55,663 bases of DNA. Origin: an uncultured Ilumatobacter sp. GTDB taxonomy: Bacteria; Actinomycetota; Acidimicrobiia; Acidimicrobiales; Ilumatobacteraceae. A model generated the notes under the pieces. The model was not told the DNA's origin. It saw only the letters and a list, made by a program, of their open reading frames with translations, and searched no databases. Both the position numbers and the translations under genes were made by a program. This document shows positions 8,962 to 19,493 of the stretch, in pieces; within the stretch, counting starts at the first letter, position 1; every line of letters starts with the position of its first letter. The stretch covers positions 1-55,663 of the forward strand of contig CALIOL010000014.1 of NCBI GenBank assembly GCA_938044705.1, written 5' to 3'.

Positions 8962-9622
8962 TCACGCACGCCGACGCATGTCCCGCCGGGGCTTCGTCGG
9001 CCTCACGAGCGCTGCGGCGCTGGTCCTGGCAGCCTGCGGCGGGTCGAGTGATTCGGAGAGCAGTGCGGAGACCTCGGACGAACCGGTTCTCTCCGGTGTG
9101 GTCCGCGAGCCGGCGCCGGTTGTCGACGGAACCGCACTGCCGTCATTGACCGACCCCGGGACCGCGGTCGAGTTCCGCGCCCAGCCAGGCGGCATCGAGG
9201 TCGTGTACTTCGGATTTACCAACTGCCCGGACGTGTGCCCGACCACGATGTCCGATCTTCGTGCTGCGCTCAACCGGATCGAGCGCGACGACCCCGGGCG
9301 CACCGACCTGGTCGACACGCTCGTGGTCACCGTCGACCCGGCCAGAGACCTGGAGGTGTTGCCGCAGTACGCCACCAGCTTCGTGAGTGACGCAGTCGCT
9401 GCCGGCACGATGGACGAGGAACTGCTGCTCGCCGCGGCCGAACCGTTCGGGGTGAGCTACGACGTGCGCACCCTCGACGACGGCACCGTCGAAGTCGACC
9501 ACTCGCCGTTCCTGTACGCGGTGGACGACGAAGGCCACCTCGTGCTCACGTGGCAGTTCGGGGCCCAACCGAGCGACATCGCCAATGACCTGACGATCCT
9601 GTTGGACCAGGCCGCAGCATGA
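8951..9622 (+). CDS. SCO1/SenC-family copper chaperone, Tat lipoprotein
   Basis: A 223-residue thioredoxin-fold protein. The copper-binding CxxxC is in TNCPDVCPTT (C92, C96), with the partner histidine in EVDHSPFLY (H184). SCO proteins deliver copper to the CuA site of cytochrome oxidase subunit II or act as thiol reductases. The N-terminus has a twin-arginine motif (SRRGFVG) and a lipobox (LAAC, C29), implying folded export and lipid anchoring. It overlaps both the cytochrome c gene (11 bp) and the cupredoxin gene (ATGA), so translation of the three is probably coupled. Confidence 0.92.
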   Translation: MTTDHARRRMSRRGFVGLTSAAALVLAACGGSSDSESSAETSDEPVLSGVVREPAPVVDGTALPSLTDPGTAVEFRAQPGGIEVVYFGFTNCPDVCPTTMSDLRAALNRIERDDPGRTDLVDTLVVTVDPARDLEVLPQYATSFVSDAVAAGTMDEELLLAAAEPFGVSYDVRTLDDGTVEVDHSPFLYAVDDEGHLVLTWQFGAQPSDIANDLTILLDQAAA

Positions 9623-9999
9623 CCACGAGACGACTTCTCGCACTTCTCGGCGCGGCAACGTTCGGAGTCGTCGCGTGCGGTGGTGATGCCGCCGCTGGGC
9701 CGGGACTCTCACCGACCGAGGTAGCCGGGGCAGCAACGTACGAGTACACGATTCCGGCTGGCGCAGGTGAAGCGCTCGATGCCGGAACGCCGTTGGAGAT
9801 CCTGCCCGGCGAGCTCGTCACGCAGGTCGGTGAGACCATCCGCATCGTCAACGAGGACGACCGAGGACACAACGTCGGGCCGTGGTTCGTGGGAGCGAAC
9901 GAGACCTTGAACCAGGAGTTCACCTCGGCCGGCGAGTTCGAAGGTGTGTGCACCGTGCATCCCAGCGGTCAGCTGATTCTCGTCGTCGAAGAGGCCTGA
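9619..9999 (+). CDS. Cupredoxin-domain lipoprotein
   Basis: A 126-residue protein with a lipobox (GVVAC, Cys20) and a plastocyanin-like C-terminal half. Candidate copper ligands are H84 (RGHNVGPW), C111 and H114 (GVCTVHPSGQ). At the position where blue copper proteins usually have an axial Met there is Gln118, the stellacyanin-type substitution, which would lower redox potential; that reading is inference. ATGA overlap with the SCO gene and 3 bp to the next gene show a tight operon. It may exchange electrons or copper with the neighbouring cytochrome c and SCO protein. Confidence 0.82.
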   Translation: MTTRRLLALLGAATFGVVACGGDAAAGPGLSPTEVAGAATYEYTIPAGAGEALDAGTPLEILPGELVTQVGETIRIVNEDDRGHNVGPWFVGANETLNQEFTSAGEFEGVCTVHPSGQLILVVEEA

Positions 10000-10002
10000 C
10001 CG

Positions 10003-11055
10003 ATGGCGCGGGCGCTCCGGTCAGCACTGCTCGGTGCACTGGCGGCGGTGCTGTCGGTGATCGCGTTGCCGGGCACCGTCTTCGCTGACCCAGCTGGGCC
10101 CACCGACTACCTCAGCGAGATCCGCTCGGTCGACCCTGCGACGCCATCGATCCAGCTCGAAGTGCTCGGCGGCGACTCCTTCGTCCAGCTCCAGGCCGAG
10201 GATGGGACCGAGGTCATCGTGATCGGGTATCAAAGCGAGGACTATCTGTGGTTCCGTGAAGACGGAGTCGTCCTGGAGAACCAGAACGCCCCGAGCACCT
10301 ATACGAACGACGATCGGTTCGGCGGTGGCGAGATTCCCGCCACGGCGACGGCCGACGCCGAGCCCGATTGGCGCGAGGTGGGATCAGGTGGACGCTATTC
10401 CTGGCACGATCACCGCGCCCATTGGATGCAGACCATCCGCCCGGCAGGCCAGCAGGTCGGCGATCAGATCGTCGAGGGCGTCATCCCGCTGGTCGTCGAC
10501 GGTGCGGAGGTCGACGTCACGGTGATCAGCACCTGGATGCCGGAGCCGTCGTCACTGCCGGTCTTCGGCGGCGCTGCTGCCGGACTGGCGGTGGCCGGGA
10601 TCGCAGTAGGAGCGTTGCGTGCGGGGCGAAGGTGGATCGCGATCGTGTTGCCCGTCGCGGTGCTCGCTGTCGTGGTCGGTGCACTGCAGTACCTGAGCCT
10701 GCCGTCGGAAACCGGACCGCGTTTCCTGTGGTGGCTGCTCCCGACCGTCGCGCTCGTCGCCATGATCGTCGGTTCGATTGCCGACCAACGGGGCGCACAC
10801 TTCGTGACGAAGGCGGCAGCGTTGATCGCTGGCGTTCAGCTCGTGGTGTGGGGCGTCATCAAGCGTGACGGGCTGTCCGCAGCGCTGATTCCGACCGACG
10901 CGCCCGGTTGGCTGGATCGTCTGAGCACCGCGTCGGCGATCACCGGCGGAGCGGCGTTGACGGTCCTTGCGCTGTGGACGCTGTTCGCCCAACCATCGAC
11001 CGGCGGTGCTGCCACCGCACCTCGAGTCTCGGCGGCAACGATCAGCGAGGGATGA
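10003..11055 (+). CDS. Membrane protein with extracytoplasmic domain and SWHDHRAHWM motif
   Basis: A 350-residue protein with a signal peptide (cleavage expected near TVFA-DPAG), an extracytoplasmic domain to about residue 180, then about five hydrophobic helices (starting near SLPVFGGAAAGLAVAGIAVGA). Residues 133-142 read SWHDHRAHWM: three His and an Asp within six residues, a plausible metal site. I recognise this only as a conserved-looking actinobacterial membrane protein with no assigned role. It is last in the sigma-cytochrome-SCO-cupredoxin run, 3 bp after the cupredoxin gene, which suggests copper handling or oxidase assembly. Function is inferred from context only. Confidence 0.75.
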   Translation: MARALRSALLGALAAVLSVIALPGTVFADPAGPTDYLSEIRSVDPATPSIQLEVLGGDSFVQLQAEDGTEVIVIGYQSEDYLWFREDGVVLENQNAPSTYTNDDRFGGGEIPATATADAEPDWREVGSGGRYSWHDHRAHWMQTIRPAGQQVGDQIVEGVIPLVVDGAEVDVTVISTWMPEPSSLPVFGGAAAGLAVAGIAVGALRAGRRWIAIVLPVAVLAVVVGALQYLSLPSETGPRFLWWLLPTVALVAMIVGSIADQRGAHFVTKAAALIAGVQLVVWGVIKRDGLSAALIPTDAPGWLDRLSTASAITGGAALTVLALWTLFAQPSTGGAATAPRVSAATISEG

Positions 11056-11064
11056 CCGCGACGG

Positions 11065-12048
11065 TCAGCGTTGCCAGGGAGCGACGGGGCTCGCAGCACC
11101 CTCGCCGCCGGTGAACACCTCGGCGTCGCCGTCGGTGACCATCAAGGTGTGCTCGAACTGAGCGGTGCGCTTGCCATCCGAGGTGACCGCAGTCCAGTCG
11201 TCGTCCCAGATCTTGTAGTTGATCGTACCGAGGGTGATCATGGGCTCGATCGTGAAGGTCATGCCGGGCCGCATGATGATCGCGTCCTGGCGGCTGTCGT
11301 AGTAGTGCAGGATCTGGATGTCGGTGTGGAACTGCTCGCCGATGCCGTGCCCGACGAACGCCTTCACCACGCCGTACTTGTACGGCTTCACGTGCGTCTC
11401 GATGGCCCGGCCGATGTCGGAGAGCGGACGACCGGCCTTGGCGGCTTCGATCCCCTTCCACATCGCTTCCTCGGTGACCTGCACCAGCTTGCGGCTCTCG
11501 GGGTCGACCTCGCCGACGAAGAACGTGGCGTTGGTGTCGCCGTGGACACCGCCGATCCAACCGGTGACGTCGATGTTGCAGATGTCGCCTTCCTGCAGTG
11601 GACGCGAATCGGGGATGCCGTGGCAGATGACCTCGTTGATCGACGTACAGCACGCCTTGGGGTAGCCGTGGTAGTTGATCGTCGACGGGTACGCACCGAG
11701 TTCGATGAAGCGATTGTGGACGTACAGGTCGATCTCTTCGGTCGTGACGCCGGGTGCGACCATCTCGCCTGCTTCGCGCAGCACGGTCGAGGCGACCTTG
11801 CCGGATTTGCGCATGGCTTCGATGATCTCCGGCGACTTGATGCGACCTTCGTCCCAGGGCTGGTACTCGCCGGTGTCGGCATACGGCGGGCGAGCGATGT
11901 GATCGGGGACCGTGCGCATCGGCGTCACTTCACCCTGGAGCACGCGACCTTCGAGCTTCTTGTGGCAACGCTTGTACTTGCGTCCGCTCCCACACCAACA
12001 CGGTTCGTTGGCCTGAGGGAGGGCGATGGGAGCCGTGGCGATGCTCAT
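11065..12048 (-). CDS. map: Methionine aminopeptidase type I with N-terminal SEC-C zinc motif
   Basis: A 327-residue enzyme that removes the initiator Met from new proteins. The N-terminus carries a SEC-C-type metal motif (CWCGSGRKYKRCH, C17-H29), seen in the longer bacterial MetAP forms and thought to help ribosome contact. The pita-bread catalytic domain follows, with HGDTNATF, GHGIG, TIEP and FEHT stretches supplying the five metal ligands. The start at 12048 is chosen over 12099 because CTGGAG and a TATCCT hexamer 7 bases upstream both point to it, and the extra 17 residues look non-conserved. It converges on the membrane-protein gene with 9 bp between. Confidence 0.95.
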   Translation of the reverse strand: MSIATAPIALPQANEPCWCGSGRKYKRCHKKLEGRVLQGEVTPMRTVPDHIARPPYADTGEYQPWDEGRIKSPEIIEAMRKSGKVASTVLREAGEMVAPGVTTEEIDLYVHNRFIELGAYPSTINYHGYPKACCTSINEVICHGIPDSRPLQEGDICNIDVTGWIGGVHGDTNATFFVGEVDPESRKLVQVTEEAMWKGIEAAKAGRPLSDIGRAIETHVKPYKYGVVKAFVGHGIGEQFHTDIQILHYYDSRQDAIIMRPGMTFTIEPMITLGTINYKIWDDDWTAVTSDGKRTAQFEHTLMVTDGDAEVFTGGEGAASPVAPWQR

Positions 12049-12113
12049 GAACTCCAGGATACGGCGCGAAATCTCTCGGGACGAGCGCGCGCATGTCATG
12101 AGAGAATCAGGTC

Positions 12114-12500
12114 ATGTCCGTCACCGATGCGAAGTACGTCAGCCTCACCACGAACAAGAAAGACGGCACGACGAAGTCGCTGCCGGTCTGGATCGCCGAT
12201 TTCGGCGACGGGACGATCGGTTTCACCACGTCGTCGTCCAGCTACAAGGTCAAGCGAATCGGCAACGACCCACGCGTGACGTTGCAGCCGAGCAACTCGA
12301 AAGGGGTCGTGACGCCCGGTTCGCAAGAGGTTGCGGGAACCGCAGAGGTCGTCACCGGTGCGGAGTTCGAGAAGTGTGCGTCCGTGCTGAAGAAGAAGTA
12401 CAAGCTGCAGTACACGGCGATCACGCTGGTCGGCAAGGTCGCCAAGTTGTTCGGCCGAGGGTCGGGTACTGACTGTGCCGTGAAGATCACACTGACGTGA
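12114..12500 (+). CDS. PPOX-class, probably F420-dependent, flavin-type oxidoreductase
   Basis: A 128-residue split-barrel protein of the pyridoxamine 5'-phosphate oxidase superfamily. Typical text is the N-terminal barrel (KYVSLTTNKKDGTTKSLPVWIADFGDGTIGFTT), a KVKRIGNDPRVTLQP strand-helix and a final beta hairpin. In actinobacteria, small stand-alone members of this type often bind F420 or FMN and reduce small molecules; the cofactor here is inferred, not shown. The stop overlaps the next GTG by four bases (GTGA), so it is coupled to a methyltransferase gene. Confidence 0.8.
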   Translation: MSVTDAKYVSLTTNKKDGTTKSLPVWIADFGDGTIGFTTSSSSYKVKRIGNDPRVTLQPSNSKGVVTPGSQEVAGTAEVVTGAEFEKCASVLKKKYKLQYTAITLVGKVAKLFGRGSGTDCAVKITLT

Positions 12501-13171
12501 CCGACCACATCGACCTGGATTGGTTCGAATGGCATCGGCGCTATGAGCCGCAGAGCGGATCGCATCTTCGCCGTCGGTTGCAGGTGGTCCAGGATCTGCT
12601 GAGCCGAACGCTGTACGAGTGTCGCCCGGGGCGAATTGCGGTCGCCAGCCTGTGCGCCGGTCAAGGAGACGACCTGTTCGGTGTGCTCGGCGGTCACCGC
12701 CGAGCAGACGATGTCGACGCACTGCTGGTCGAACTCGACGAACGAAACACCGCCGAGATCGATCGACGTGCGGCGGCTGCGGGTTGTGGCACCGTTCGTT
12801 CGCTGAGGGCGGACGCAGGGGACGCCGACGTGCTCAGCTCGGTTGCTCCGGTGGACGTGCTTCTGCTGTGCGGCATGCTCGGGAACATCACGATGCTCGA
12901 CGCGGAGCGAACAATCGCTGCGATACCGATGCTCGTCCGGCCGGGAGGAACCATCGTCTGGACTCGGCGCAACGTGCCGGTCGATCAGACACCGCGGTTG
13001 CGGTCGGCGTTCGATGCTGCGGGGTGTGTCTCCGTGGACTTCGTCGCACCACCTGGTGACAAGTTCACCGTCGGCCTCGAGCGTTTCGAAGGGCCTGGCT
13101 CAGCATTCGAGCCGGGGCACCGACTGTTCGACTTCGTCGGCTTCCCCAAGCTGGCGGCTCTCGGCGAGTAG
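12497..13171 (+). CDS. Class I SAM-dependent methyltransferase-like protein
   Basis: A 224-residue Rossmann-fold protein. The glycine-rich SAM loop appears as IAVASLCAGQGDD, followed by an acidic strand end (ALLVELDERN) and a VDVLLLCGMLGNIT stretch where the substrate/catalytic motif lies. The layout resembles small-molecule methylases annotated as class I SAM-dependent. The start is GTG inside the preceding stop, so translation is coupled to the PPOX gene; the two may act on one substrate. Convergent with holB, 23 bp apart. Substrate unknown. Confidence 0.75.
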   Translation: MTDHIDLDWFEWHRRYEPQSGSHLRRRLQVVQDLLSRTLYECRPGRIAVASLCAGQGDDLFGVLGGHRRADDVDALLVELDERNTAEIDRRAAAAGCGTVRSLRADAGDADVLSSVAPVDVLLLCGMLGNITMLDAERTIAAIPMLVRPGGTIVWTRRNVPVDQTPRLRSAFDAAGCVSVDFVAPPGDKFTVGLERFEGPGSAFEPGHRLFDFVGFPKLAALGE

Positions 13172-13194
13172 CCGACGCCGCATCGGCACTGCGG

Positions 13195-14238
13195 TCAGGC
13201 AGCGGGAAGCGACCAGATGAGGTGCTCGAGTAGGAGTCGCTCGTTCGGGTTGCGCTCCAGCGCTTCGAGTGCTGCGTGGATCGAGCGGACGGCCCCGACG
13301 GTTTCGTCCACGTCGGCTCCTCCGGCGGTCAACGCGTCGCGATAGGTGGCGGCCATCGTGGCGAGCCCAGCACGCAGCTCGTCCGTGCGATGGCGGCGGA
13401 GCTCGCGCTTGTGCCGGTCTTCCAGCTGTTTCTTGCCGCTTCCGCGTTCGCCGAACTCCTTGATTCTGGCTGTCAGCTCAGCGACCTCGGCCTCATGGCG
13501 CGTGGAGAGCGGCTCGGCAGCGGCGTCGATCATGGCGAGCAGGTCGCGAGCCAGCCCGGTGGCGATTGCTCCGGAACCGTCGACGGTCTTCGACACGGCG
13601 AGGAAGGCTTTGCGTCGCTCGGCGAGTCCGGGGTCCGTGGCGAGCAAGCGTGCGCGATCGAGATCGCCCAGCGCGGCTTTGGAGGCTGCTTGAGCCTCGA
13701 CGGGGCCCACACCTTCGGTGAGTAGACGCGCTGCGATCACGCCGTCAGCGATGGAGCGGAAGTCGATACGGGCGCAGCGAGACGAGATGGTGATCAACTC
13801 GTGAGGCACGAAGTCGGCGCAGATCACGAACATCGTCGACGGTGGAGGCTCTTCGATGGTCTTCAGCATCAGTGCTGCGCCCTCGGGTCGGAGCAGGTGG
13901 AACTCATCGAGAATCAGCACCTTGCGGTCGCTCTCGGTCGGCGCCAGCGATGACACGCGAACGATTTCACGCGCCTGATCGGCGGAGATCGATGGCCCGG
14001 TTCGGCGCACCTCGCGCACATCGGGATGTTCACCCGCCAGAGCGAGTCGCGCATCGCGCTGTTCCGGGTCATCGTTCCCGCTGATCACCTGGCCAGCGAA
14101 GGCGCGAGCCGCTTCCCATTTCGTCGAGCCCGGAGGTCCGACGAAGAGGTACGCGTGCACCGGGCCGTTCTCCGCGGCGGCTTTCAGTTTCTCGATCGCC
14201 CCGGCTTGGCCGACGACGTCGTCCCACACCGAGCTCAC
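13195..14238 (-). CDS. holB: DNA polymerase III delta-prime subunit
   Basis: A 347-residue AAA+ clamp-loader subunit from the GTG at 14238. Visible features are VWDDVVGQAGAIEKL at the N-terminus, a P-loop-like GPPGSTKWE, the Walker-B-like VLILDEFHLL and the sensor/SRC stretch SSRCARIDF. The P-loop lacks the usual Gly-Lys-Thr order, and no four-Cys zinc module is seen; delta-prime is not a working ATPase in characterised loaders, so this loss is tolerable. The C-terminal half has a charged coiled stretch (RHKRELRRHRTDELR). The start overlaps the tmk stop as GTGA; topA-tmk-holB is a familiar actinobacterial order. Confidence 0.88.
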   Translation of the reverse strand: MSSVWDDVVGQAGAIEKLKAAAENGPVHAYLFVGPPGSTKWEAARAFAGQVISGNDDPEQRDARLALAGEHPDVREVRRTGPSISADQAREIVRVSSLAPTESDRKVLILDEFHLLRPEGAALMLKTIEEPPPSTMFVICADFVPHELITISSRCARIDFRSIADGVIAARLLTEGVGPVEAQAASKAALGDLDRARLLATDPGLAERRKAFLAVSKTVDGSGAIATGLARDLLAMIDAAAEPLSTRHEAEVAELTARIKEFGERGSGKKQLEDRHKRELRRHRTDELRAGLATMAATYRDALTAGGADVDETVGAVRSIHAALEALERNPNERLLLEHLIWSLPAA

Positions 14239-14846
14239 GATGCACTCCCGCGTGCGGCGAGCGCGTCTCGGATCTGCTCTGCGACGTCGCTGATCGACCC
14301 GACCGCGGCGACGGTGATCCAACGATCGGCGTCAGCGGCTGCCATCGTGCGGAATCCATCGATCACTCGCTCGTGGAAGGCATCGCCCGCCGCCTCGAAC
14401 CGATCGAGTTTGCGGCGCGACATACGTTCGGCGATGACCTCGTCGGGCGTATCGATGAAGACGACGACCTCGGGCCACAACCCATCGGTGGCCCACTCGT
14501 TGAGCTTGCGAACCTCGTCGATGTCCTGCTGGCGGCCGTAGCCCTGATACGCCAGCGTCGAGAACACCGACCGGTCGCTCACGATGGTCTTGCCAGCATC
14601 CAGCGCAGGACGTACGACTTCAGCGATGTGCTGGGCGCGGTCGGCAGCAGCGATGAGTGCTTCGGCACGAGGGGTCAGGTGGTCGTTAGCGGTGTCGTGC
14701 AGGATCTCTCGGAGCCGTGACCCGATGTCGGTGCCTCCGGTCTCGCGTGTGAGCACCGCGCCGATCGACTCGGCGTACTTCGCTGCTTGCGTCGACTTGC
14801 CACAACCCTCGGCCCCTTCGAACGCGATGTACCTGGGTCGACTCAC
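14235..14846 (-). CDS. tmk: Thymidylate kinase
   Basis: A 203-residue enzyme that phosphorylates dTMP to dTDP for DNA synthesis. P-loop EGAEGCGKST (residues 10-19), the substrate DR motif in IVSDRSVFSTLAYQGYGR, and a lid region (ERMSRRKLDRFE) identify it. The start is GTG with a TAGTCT hexamer 8 bases upstream, suggesting its own leaderless promoter between topA and tmk. The 3' end overlaps the holB start (GTGA), so tmk and holB are coupled. Confidence 0.95.
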   Translation of the reverse strand: MSRPRYIAFEGAEGCGKSTQAAKYAESIGAVLTRETGGTDIGSRLREILHDTANDHLTPRAEALIAAADRAQHIAEVVRPALDAGKTIVSDRSVFSTLAYQGYGRQQDIDEVRKLNEWATDGLWPEVVVFIDTPDEVIAERMSRRKLDRFEAAGDAFHERVIDGFRTMAAADADRWITVAAVGSISDVAEQIRDALAARGSAS

Positions 14847-14891
14847 GAGCTTTCAGACTACTGATCGAGACATCGACGGAGACGAGAAGCG

Positions 14892-17654
<2,763 letters not shown>

Positions 17655-17804
17655 GGGTGCCTGTGTGTGTCTTTCCGGTTCTTGACCTCTGGCGGACCGA
17701 TTGCGGGTGACGATATGGGACGTCAGCCCGTTTCACATGAATTCCTCCGCGCGATCGCCCTCAGCGAGGGGGCCCGGGGTACGCCTGCAGCGTACGATCG
17801 ACCC

Positions 17805-19493
17805 GTGGAACCGGACGGGCCGGACGGGCCGGACTCGCTGTTGGACAGCCCCTGGCGCCCCGATGCAGATGTCCGCTTCGAGCACCCTCCGATGCGCCCG
17901 TTCGACCGTGCCGACGGTGCCTCCGGCGAGACTCCGGCCGACGATTCACATGTCGCTGACCGCGCAGCGGGTCCGATCGCCGCGGGCTCGCACGAGACGG
18001 ATCGGCGGTTGCATCTCGGCGTCGCTGGCGGGCTCCTCGTCGGTCTGTTGGCGATCGGCAGCGTGGTATGGGCCACCGGTGCAGCGACCTCGCCCGATGC
18101 CGTGGGGCTCATGGTGCCGACGATCTCTGATGCCGCAACGCCGGTCGACACCGCGGTGAGCGTCGTGAACGACGGGCTCCCGCTCGGCGCGGCGGCGCTG
18201 AACCCCTGCGGTGGGGCCAGGCTGCCGACCGAGCTGGACTTCGCATGGTCGGCAGGTCTCCCCGGTGTGCGTTCGGTTCGGTCAGACATGGCGATCAGCG
18301 AGCAGAGCGTCGTGGCGATCGTCGGCCTTGCCGCACCGGACGCAGCACCGTCCGATCCGGCCGAGCTGATCGCCTTGGAGCTTGCGACGGGTGCGATCCG
18401 CTGGCGGTCGGGCCTGGGACCCGGTGGGTCGAGTCAACAGGTCCTCGGCGTCGTCGACGGGGTGGTGATCGTCGAGCAGAAAGCTCCTGATCGGTCGTTC
18501 ACGGGTTTCGTCGCCTTCGACGAGGCCGATGGCTCAGAGTTGTGGAGCCTGCAGTCGCCGGCGCCGAGCCAGGTGCATCTCGGCGACGAAGTGCTGGTCT
18601 TCGAGACGCCAGTCGATCCGACCATTGCCGAGTCCGGTGATGACCCCTCACTCACTCGCCAGGTCACCGTCGTGGATCCGATGACGGGTGAGGCAGGTCT
18701 CACACACGTCGGCGTGTACGCGTCGATCGAGCCGGGTCCGCTGCTCGTGATCCGAGCGGGTGGCAAGGTGCTGGGTGCCGACCTGTCCGCCGAGGATGCG
18801 TCGTTCTCGGTGCTCGGAACGCTCGACGTCGACGAAACGCTGTTCGCGGTGTCCGGCGGCACCGTGCTCAGCATCGATGCATCCGGAACGGCCGTGCGTT
18901 CGTCTCGCGGCCAACGGGTCGCGACGATCACCTTCGAACCGCTCGGAGATGTCATGGCGCCCGATTCGATCGTCGATATCGAACCGCTGGGAGGTTTCGA
19001 TCTGCTGATCTCCAGTGACGACGCGGTGTTCGGCGCGTCACAGAACCTGCCTCGGTATGCGCTGCGATGGCAGGTGCCGGGCGATGTGCTCGAACGCACT
19101 CCCAGTGATCGCGGATCGATCGTGCTCGTCGAGTCGCCATCGGCCGACGAGCAGTTCGTCATCGATGCCTCCACCGGTCGCACCATCACGTCGGTGCCCG
19201 ACGTCGTCGGTCGATGGTCGGCGTTCTCGATGACCGCGAACGGCGTGGTGGTCCTCGAACGCGATGGAGCGAGCGCGACACGTGTGGCGTACGACCTCGA
19301 CGGAAACGTGGTGTGGGAGCTCGCCGGATCAGGTCCGATCGCCGTGGGAAGCGGCGTCGTGGTCGACATCGATGCGCGCTCGGACCCACTGGGCGTTGGA
19401 AGCGAACCGACCCGGCTGATCGCGTACGCCGACGCCGCTGACCCGACCACCGCAGTGGACTGCTCGTCGGACGGGAGCCTCGGTGACGGATGA
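17805..19493 (+). CDS. Membrane-anchored PQQ-like beta-propeller protein (first tandem copy)
   Basis: About 562 residues from GTG 17805, with an acidic, Pro-rich cytoplasmic N-terminus, one transmembrane segment (LGVAGGLLVGLLAIGSVVWA) and a ~430-residue outside domain made of repeating WxSGL/G-x-xLWSL-type strands, as in PQQ-binding-like (BamB-like) propellers. The ORF track start (17667) lies close to the topA start; GTG 17805 is preferred because a TACGAT hexamer sits 6 bases before it. The following gene overlaps by 11 bp and encodes a paralogue with the same plan and ending (LDLDGN/YDLDGN...W.L.G.GP...G.GVVV). Role unknown; propellers of this kind often act as assembly platforms or sensors in the envelope. 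Confidence 0.7.
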   Translation: MEPDGPDGPDSLLDSPWRPDADVRFEHPPMRPFDRADGASGETPADDSHVADRAAGPIAAGSHETDRRLHLGVAGGLLVGLLAIGSVVWATGAATSPDAVGLMVPTISDAATPVDTAVSVVNDGLPLGAAALNPCGGARLPTELDFAWSAGLPGVRSVRSDMAISEQSVVAIVGLAAPDAAPSDPAELIALELATGAIRWRSGLGPGGSSQQVLGVVDGVVIVEQKAPDRSFTGFVAFDEADGSELWSLQSPAPSQVHLGDEVLVFETPVDPTIAESGDDPSLTRQVTVVDPMTGEAGLTHVGVYASIEPGPLLVIRAGGKVLGADLSAEDASFSVLGTLDVDETLFAVSGGTVLSIDASGTAVRSSRGQRVATITFEPLGDVMAPDSIVDIEPLGGFDLLISSDDAVFGASQNLPRYALRWQVPGDVLERTPSDRGSIVLVESPSADEQFVIDASTGRTITSVPDVVGRWSAFSMTANGVVVLERDGASATRVAYDLDGNVVWELAGSGPIAVGSGVVVDIDARSDPLGVGSEPTRLIAYADAADPTTAVDCSSDGSLGDG

